Source of the DNA: Bacillota bacterium
Lineage (GTDB): Bacteria; Bacillota; Clostridia; Tissierellales; Sedimentibacteraceae
Direction: 5' to 3'
Length of the DNA stretch: 26,277 bases
Assembly (NCBI GenBank): GCA_023416855.1
Contig: JAEZGU010000134.1
Location: 1 to 26,277 of the forward strand
Positions 22,285-26,277 of the stretch are shown here, piece by piece. The stretch's first letter is position 1. Each line of letters starts with the position of its first letter. Made by a program: the position numbers and the translations under genes. The notes beneath the pieces are model-generated. The model was given only the letters and a program-made list of their open reading frames with translations. It did no database searches and was not told the DNA's origin.

Positions 22285-24450
22285 ATGAACTTTAAAGAAA
22301 AAATTTTATCATTTATGAAGGAAGAAGCATATAAACCAATGACTTTTCATGAACTTTTGAAGGTATTTCAAGTAGAAAGTAGCATGAAAAAAGAATTAGT
22401 AAGAACTTTAAATGAACTTGAAGATGAAGGTAGTATAATATTTACAAGGTCTGAAAGATATGGAATACCTGAAAAAATGAATTTAATTATAGGAACATTA
22501 GACGGTAATCAAAAAGGTTATGCTTTTTTGAGACCTGATAACAAAGATATAAAAGATCTGTTTATATCACCAGTTGATATGAATGGTGCTATGCATGGAG
22601 ACAGAGTTATAGTAAGACCTATGATTACAACAGAGGAAGTTAAAAGCCCTGAGGGAAAAGTTATAAGAATTTTAGAAAGAGCAAATGAATATGTTATAGG
22701 AACATTTCAAAAAAGTAAGAACTTTGGTTTTGTAGTACCTGACGATAAAAAAATTGCTTTTGATATATTTATACCGGGAGACGAATTTAATGGTGCAAAA
22801 ACAAATGAAAAAGTAAATGTAAAAATAACTGAATGGCCAGATAAAAGAAAAAATCCTGAAGGTAAAATAGTTCAAATAATTGGAAATGTAGAAGATACTA
22901 AGACACATATTGAGGCTGTATTGCTTGATAGAAAGGTTAGACAGGTTTTTCCTGAAGATGTAATAAAAGAAGCTATCAGAGTTTCTGCTGAGGGTATACA
23001 CGAACAAGAACTAATCCGCAGAAAAGATTTAAGAAATATCAATATTATTACAATAGATGGCGAAGATGCAAAGGATTTAGATGATGCTGTATATGTAGAA
23101 AAAATAAGCGATAATGAATATATGTTAGGAGTACATATTGCGGACGTAACACATTATGTTAAAGAAGATAGAAAATTAGATAAGGAAGCATTAAAAAGAG
23201 CAACAAGTATTTACATAAGCGATAGAGTTATACCAATGCTTCCAAAAGAACTGTCCAATGGTGTTTGTAGCTTAAATCCAGGTGAAGATAAGCTTACACT
23301 TTCAGTAGAAATGATCATAAATAGTGAAGGAAAGGTAACAGATTACAAAATATTTGAAAGTATATTAAGAAATCGCTATAGAATGACATATACAGATGTA
23401 TCCAATATATTGGAACATAACGATGAAGAACTAATCAATAAATACAAAGAAATAGTTCCTATGCTTAAAAATATGGAAGAATTGAGCTTGATTTTGAGAA
23501 AAAAAAGAGAGCTTAGAGGTGCTATTGATTTTGAATTCCCTGAAACCAAAATAATCACGGACAAAACAGGAAAAGCAATAGATGTAACAAAATATGAACG
23601 AAGAGTTTCAAATAAAATAATAGAAGAATTTATGCTGATTTGTAATGAAACGGTGGCAGAACACTACTATTGGCTAAACATGCCTTTTGTATATAGGATA
23701 CATGAAGAACCTGACGAAGAAAAAATGTATGAATTTAGCATGTTAATACATAACTTAGGATATACCTTAAAGGGTTCAAATGACATACATCCAAGAGAAC
23801 TGCAACAATTATTGTTAAAAATAAAAGGAAAAAAAGAAGAATCATTGATAAATAATATGATGTTAAGATCATTGAGAAAGGCAATTTATTCTCCTGAAAG
23901 CTCAGGACATTTTGGATTGGCTGCTCAGTATTACTGCCATTTTACATCACCAATTAGAAGATACCCGGATCTACAAATACACAGAATTATAAAGGGTCAG
24001 TTAAATGGTAAATTCTCAGAAGAGGATTATCAAAAATTATCTGAACGTACTGCAATAGTTGCAGAGCAGTCTTCAAAGATGGAAAGAATTGCAGATGAAG
24101 TGGAAAGAGATGTTGAAAAAATTAAAATTGCTGAATTTATGTCAGATAAAATTGGAGAAGAATATAGCGGTGTAGTATCAGGTGTCACAAGTTTTGGTGT
24201 GTTTGTTGAATTGGAAAATACTGTTGAAGGACTTGTGCATATATCAAATATGGTTGATGATTTCTATGTGTTTGATAATGAGAAGCGTGAATTATTTGGT
24301 CAAACAAGTCGAAAGATATTTAGAATCGGAGATGATGTTAAAATAAAGGTTCTCAATGTAAGTATTGCGAAAGCTGAAATTGATTTTGTATTTATTGATA
24401 ATTTTGCAGATGTTAAAATGACAGAAGAAAAAGAACTCATTGAAGTTTAA
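22285..24450 (+). CDS. rnr: Ribonuclease R
   Basis: 3'-to-5' hydrolytic exoribonuclease that degrades structured RNA. 721 residues from ATG 22285 behind AAGGGAG. Order: N-terminal winged helix (1-60), two cold-shock/OB domains (about 65-200, with DLFI and GFVVPDD motifs), RNB catalytic domain from about 250 with metal-binding Asp258, 264, 266 and 267 in IDGEDAKDLDDAVY, later SPIRRYPDLQIHR, and a C-terminal S1 domain (about 628-710, GVVSGVTSFGVFVELENTVE). The protein stops shortly after S1 with an acidic tail (KMTEEKELIEV), lacking the lysine-rich extension of E. coli RNase R. The synteny with smpB and ssrA is the usual Firmicute arrangement. Confidence 0.96.
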   Translation: MNFKEKILSFMKEEAYKPMTFHELLKVFQVESSMKKELVRTLNELEDEGSIIFTRSERYGIPEKMNLIIGTLDGNQKGYAFLRPDNKDIKDLFISPVDMNGAMHGDRVIVRPMITTEEVKSPEGKVIRILERANEYVIGTFQKSKNFGFVVPDDKKIAFDIFIPGDEFNGAKTNEKVNVKITEWPDKRKNPEGKIVQIIGNVEDTKTHIEAVLLDRKVRQVFPEDVIKEAIRVSAEGIHEQELIRRKDLRNINIITIDGEDAKDLDDAVYVEKISDNEYMLGVHIADVTHYVKEDRKLDKEALKRATSIYISDRVIPMLPKELSNGVCSLNPGEDKLTLSVEMIINSEGKVTDYKIFESILRNRYRMTYTDVSNILEHNDEELINKYKEIVPMLKNMEELSLILRKKRELRGAIDFEFPETKIITDKTGKAIDVTKYERRVSNKIIEEFMLICNETVAEHYYWLNMPFVYRIHEEPDEEKMYEFSMLIHNLGYTLKGSNDIHPRELQQLLLKIKGKKEESLINNMMLRSLRKAIYSPESSGHFGLAAQYYCHFTSPIRRYPDLQIHRIIKGQLNGKFSEEDYQKLSERTAIVAEQSSKMERIADEVERDVEKIKIAEFMSDKIGEEYSGVVSGVTSFGVFVELENTVEGLVHISNMVDDFYVFDNEKRELFGQTSRKIFRIGDDVKIKVLNVSIAKAEIDFVFIDNFADVKMTEEKELIEV

Positions 24451-24498
24451 ATGAAAATTAAACTTATTTTAAGATTTATATAATATAATAAATATTAG

Positions 24499-24520
24499 GG
24501 AACGACCACTGTGTCGTTCC
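24499..24520 (+). terminator. Probable terminator hairpin after rnr
   Basis: GGAACGAC (24499-24506) pairs with GTCGTTCC (24513-24520) around CACTGT. There is no U-tract right after the stem; the nearest T-run (24540-24546) is about 20 nt away. It could act as an mRNA end after processing. A strong promoter follows downstream. Confidence 0.5.
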
Positions 24521-24603
24521 TGTAAAACAGATTCAATAGTTTTTTTCTTGTTAAAACATGTATAAAAAATTAAAATATGCATATTTAATAAAATAATTGA
24601 CAT

Positions 24604-24632
24604 TTGACATAGCAAATAATTAATGCTATAAT
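24604..24632 (+). promoter_or_regulatory. Consensus promoter of smpB-ssrA
   Basis: TTGACA (24604-24609), 17-bp spacer, TATAAT (24627-24632): a perfect sigma-A consensus, the strongest promoter in the window. A second TTGACA lies at 24597-24602. The start lies just upstream of the smpB SD, and the strength suits tmRNA production. Confidence 0.85.
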
Positions 24633-24660
24633 CATCCTACACTTTATGGTAGGTGAGAAT

Positions 24661-25110
24661 ATGGCTGAAAATACAAAGAATATAGCAAGTAATAAAAAAG
24701 CATATCATGATTATTTTATAGAGGATAAATATGAAGCAGGTTTAGTACTTGTTGGAACTGAAGTTAAATCAATTAGACAGGGTAAAGTTAACTTAAAAGA
24801 TAGTTATGTAAACATAAAAAATGGTGAAGCATATGTTTATAATATGCATGTAAGCCCTTATGAAAAAGGAAATATATACAATGTTGACCCTTTAAGACCC
24901 AGGAAGCTCTTATTAAATAAAAGAGAAATCAGAAAAATGATTGGTTTAGTAACATTAAAAGGCTATTCATTAATACCATTAAGTTTATATCTCAAAAATG
25001 GTCTTGTAAAAATGGAAATGGCAGTAGCAAAAGGCAAGAAAAATTATGACAAACGTCAAGATATAGCCAAGAAAGACGCAGAACGCCGTATTCAGAGACA
25101 AGACGATTAA
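24661..25110 (+). CDS. smpB: tmRNA-binding protein SmpB
   Basis: Binds the tRNA-like domain of tmRNA and brings it to stalled ribosomes. 149 residues from ATG 24661; the upstream in-frame ATG at 24646 precedes the SD AGGTGAG (24651-24657) and would add MVGEN. Motifs: NKKAYHDYFIEDKYEAGLVL, GTEVKSIRQGKVNLKDSY, YNMHVSPYEKGN and the basic C-terminal tail KGKKNYDKRQDIAKKDAERR, which enters the mRNA channel. ssrA begins 7 nt after the stop codon, so both are probably on one primary transcript that must be cut to give mature tmRNA. Confidence 0.97.
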   Translation: MAENTKNIASNKKAYHDYFIEDKYEAGLVLVGTEVKSIRQGKVNLKDSYVNIKNGEAYVYNMHVSPYEKGNIYNVDPLRPRKLLLNKREIRKMIGLVTLKGYSLIPLSLYLKNGLVKMEMAVAKGKKNYDKRQDIAKKDAERRIQRQDD

Positions 25111-25117
25111 CCATTAC

Positions 25118-25471
25118 GGGGGCGTAAATGGTTTCGACGGGGGTATAGAAGGAAGTTAAGCGAGTCGTTGTCGCCAAACAACGCAAAAAGTGGCAACTAA
25201 ATATAAACGCAAAAGAAAACAATAATTTAGCATTCGCAGCTTAATTGCTGCTGCTTGTCCACCTTAGACCACCTGCAGTTTAAGTTTGGGCATCATCTAA
25301 AGCAGGGAACGATTTAAGGGGTTCTTCGACCTTAAGTTGTACAATTGGAGATAGCTGATACTATAGCCTGGACATAGGCGATAGTTGAAGCGAAATTTAA
25401 AATATGTCCTGCACTCGGAGAAAGACTTGTGGAAATATTTTCGGACGTGGGTTCGACTCCCACCGCCTCCA
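25118..25471 (+). ncRNA. ssrA: Transfer-messenger RNA (tmRNA)
   Basis: Rescues stalled ribosomes by acting as both tRNA and mRNA. The 5' end GGGGGCGTAAATGGTTTCGA and 3' end with T-arm GTGGG-TTCGACT-CCCAC (25447-25463) are the conserved tRNA-like ends. Acceptor strand GGGGGCG (25118-25124) pairs with CGCCTCC (25464-25470, one G-U). The tag frame runs GCA at 25209 to TAA at 25242-25244 and encodes Ala-Lys-Glu-Asn-Asn-Asn-Leu-Ala-Phe-Ala-Ala; the resume codon is inferred from the usual GCA start and Leu-Ala-x-Ala-Ala end. After discriminator A25471 the DNA reads TCA rather than CCA, so CCA appears not to be encoded. A good terminator follows. Short open frames crossing this region are spurious. 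Confidence 0.95.
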
Positions 25472-25493
25472 TCAAAAAATGAAAAAAACAGTG

Positions 25494-25522
25494 AAAAATC
25501 CTTCAAATTTGAAGGATTTTTT
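25494..25522 (+). terminator. Rho-independent terminator of ssrA
   Basis: AAAATCCTTCAA and TTGAAGGATTTT form a perfect stem (with an AT loop), ending in T6 (25517-25522). It lies about 20 nt after the tmRNA 3' end. Confidence 0.88.
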
Positions 25523-25860
25523 GATTGTGGACGAATTTTAAATATAGAAAAATTAGTTGAATTACTTTATAAATCTTGGGTTTCAAGTGTTTGATTTTGA
25601 ATTAAGTTTATATAAGTAGAATTATACATATAAAAATTTATATTATCAAGAATGATAATATGATTTTAATAATACAAAATATATGAGGAGCCTTTTTATT
25701 GTGGATAAATTTTTTCTAAAGTTTGCCATTTAATTGTTAATAAGTTATAATTAAATAGTAATCAAGAATAGTTGAAAATATAGAACTAATAAAAATTTTA
25801 ATAAATAAATTAAAATTTATTATTTTTTAAAAAATATGTAAATATCATATAAATAGTGGG
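25523..25860. other. AT-rich intergenic region with no gene
   Basis: 338 nt with no supportable coding sequence on either strand. It holds a perfect palindrome TATTATC-N6-GATAATA (25641-25660), a promoter candidate (25723-25751), and an A+T-only inverted repeat AATAAATT-AA-AATTTATT (25804-25821) in the likely leader of the next gene. Confidence 0.6.
25723..25751 (+). promoter_or_regulatory. Promoter candidate for the ECF-like sigma gene
   Basis: TTGCCA (25723-25728), 17-bp spacer, TATAAT (25746-25751). Predicted leader of about 100 nt before GTG 25861. In such AT-rich DNA chance matches are common, but spacing and -10 are exact. Confidence 0.5.
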
Positions 25861-26277
25861 GTGATTCATATTTTAGCAATTATAACAGCAATCACAGATG
25901 AGGATGAAAGAAGTTTTATAGAAAACCTTTACATTAAACATGGCAAGACTATGTGGAAATATGCAATGTATTTAACGAAAAATACATATGAGGCAGATGA
26001 ATTAATTCAAATTTCTTTTGAAAAAATTATAAAATATATTGATGCAGTTAAAAAAATAAATTGTTGCAAAATTGATTCTTACATGGTCTCTATAGTTAGA
26101 AACACTTATAACACTATGTTATTAAAAAAATATAAAGAAAAAGATATAATAGATTTTAAAGACTTCAATGAAATGTCTGAATATTTAGGTGTAGTTGATG
26201 ATTATGAAGAAGTATTTGAAAATAGCAGTTCCTCAGACATAAGATCTGCATTAGAGCATATGCCGGACAATTACAAA
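25861..26277 (+). CDS. ECF-like RNA polymerase sigma factor (3' partial)
   Basis: Sigma-70-family factor of the short extracytoplasmic-function type, cut by the window end after 139 codons. The start is GTG 25861; the frame is open upstream only to a stop at 25828-25830 and has no ATG before the conserved region, and the SD is poor, so the start is tentative. Region 2 is recognisable: FIENLYIKHGKTMWKYAMYL, then a TKNTYEADELIQISFEKIIK segment equivalent to the 2.2 helix (core-binding), and YMVSIVRNTYNTMLLKKYKE (2.3-2.4 helix). An acidic linker (about 105-125) leads to IRSALEHMPDNYK, the beginning of region 4. A cognate anti-sigma factor, if any, would be beyond the window. Target promoters cannot be told. 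Confidence 0.75.
   Translation, partial: MIHILAIITAITDEDERSFIENLYIKHGKTMWKYAMYLTKNTYEADELIQISFEKIIKYIDAVKKINCCKIDSYMVSIVRNTYNTMLLKKYKEKDIIDFKDFNEMSEYLGVVDDYEEVFENSSSSDIRSALEHMPDNYK

Noticed and set aside
25297..25594. Open frames on both strands across the 3' part of ssrA
   Set aside because: They overlap the tmRNA tRNA-like domain and its terminator; such frames are a known artefact of ssrA.
25641..25660. Fur/PerR box before the sigma gene
   Set aside because: The half-sites are in the opposite arrangement (ATTATC then GATAAT) with a 6-nt centre, which does not match Fur-family operators.

Overview
This is an AT-rich window in which every convincing gene lies on the + strand. It looks like a chromosomal segment of an anaerobic, amino-acid-fermenting low-GC Firmicute (Tissierellia/Peptostreptococcaceae-like). 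The pointers are a selenium-dependent glycine reductase operon, a K+-dependent membrane pyrophosphatase of the Na+-pump type, Shine-Dalgarno sites close to AGGAGG, and the Firmicute gene strings cggR-gap-pgk-tpi-gpmI-eno and secG...rnr-smpB-ssrA. The genus is not determinable by eye.

Region 1 (1-7139) is a glycine reductase operon in the order grdE (5' end cut by the window), grdB, trxB, trxA, grdA, grdC, grdD. grdB and grdA each contain an in-frame UGA read as selenocysteine. Electrons pass from NADPH through TrxB and TrxA to GrdA. Protein B (GrdE+GrdB) activates glycine, and protein C (GrdC+GrdD) releases acetyl phosphate. Two strong hairpins divide the operon and a U-tailed hairpin ends it.

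Region 2 (7140-8666) is a monocistronic rpoN (sigma-54) with its own promoter and terminator. Region 3 (8808-15925) is the central glycolytic operon cggR-gapA-pgk-tpiA-gpmI-eno. It has a promoter followed by a tandem GGGAC operator that fits autoregulation by CggR. The gapA-pgk gap holds degenerate 11-nt repeats that fold into a long imperfect hairpin, and related units appear after eno and before the alpha/beta hydrolase. The GAPDH lacks the usual NAD-selective aspartate and has other NADP-type changes, so the operon may feed NADPH to thioredoxin reductase.

Region 4 (16014-18533) is secG with an extended -10 promoter and hppA, closed by a terminator. Region 5 (18535-22243) is a tight cassette with its own promoter: alpha/beta hydrolase, a membrane-anchored Mur ligase with no MurF N-terminal domain, and a D-Ala-D-Ala ligase. 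This cassette is the least conventional part of the window. Region 6 (22285-25522) is the RNA-quality-control set rnr, smpB and ssrA (tmRNA). Region 7 (25523-26277) is an AT-rich gap and the start of an ECF-like sigma factor gene cut by the window end.
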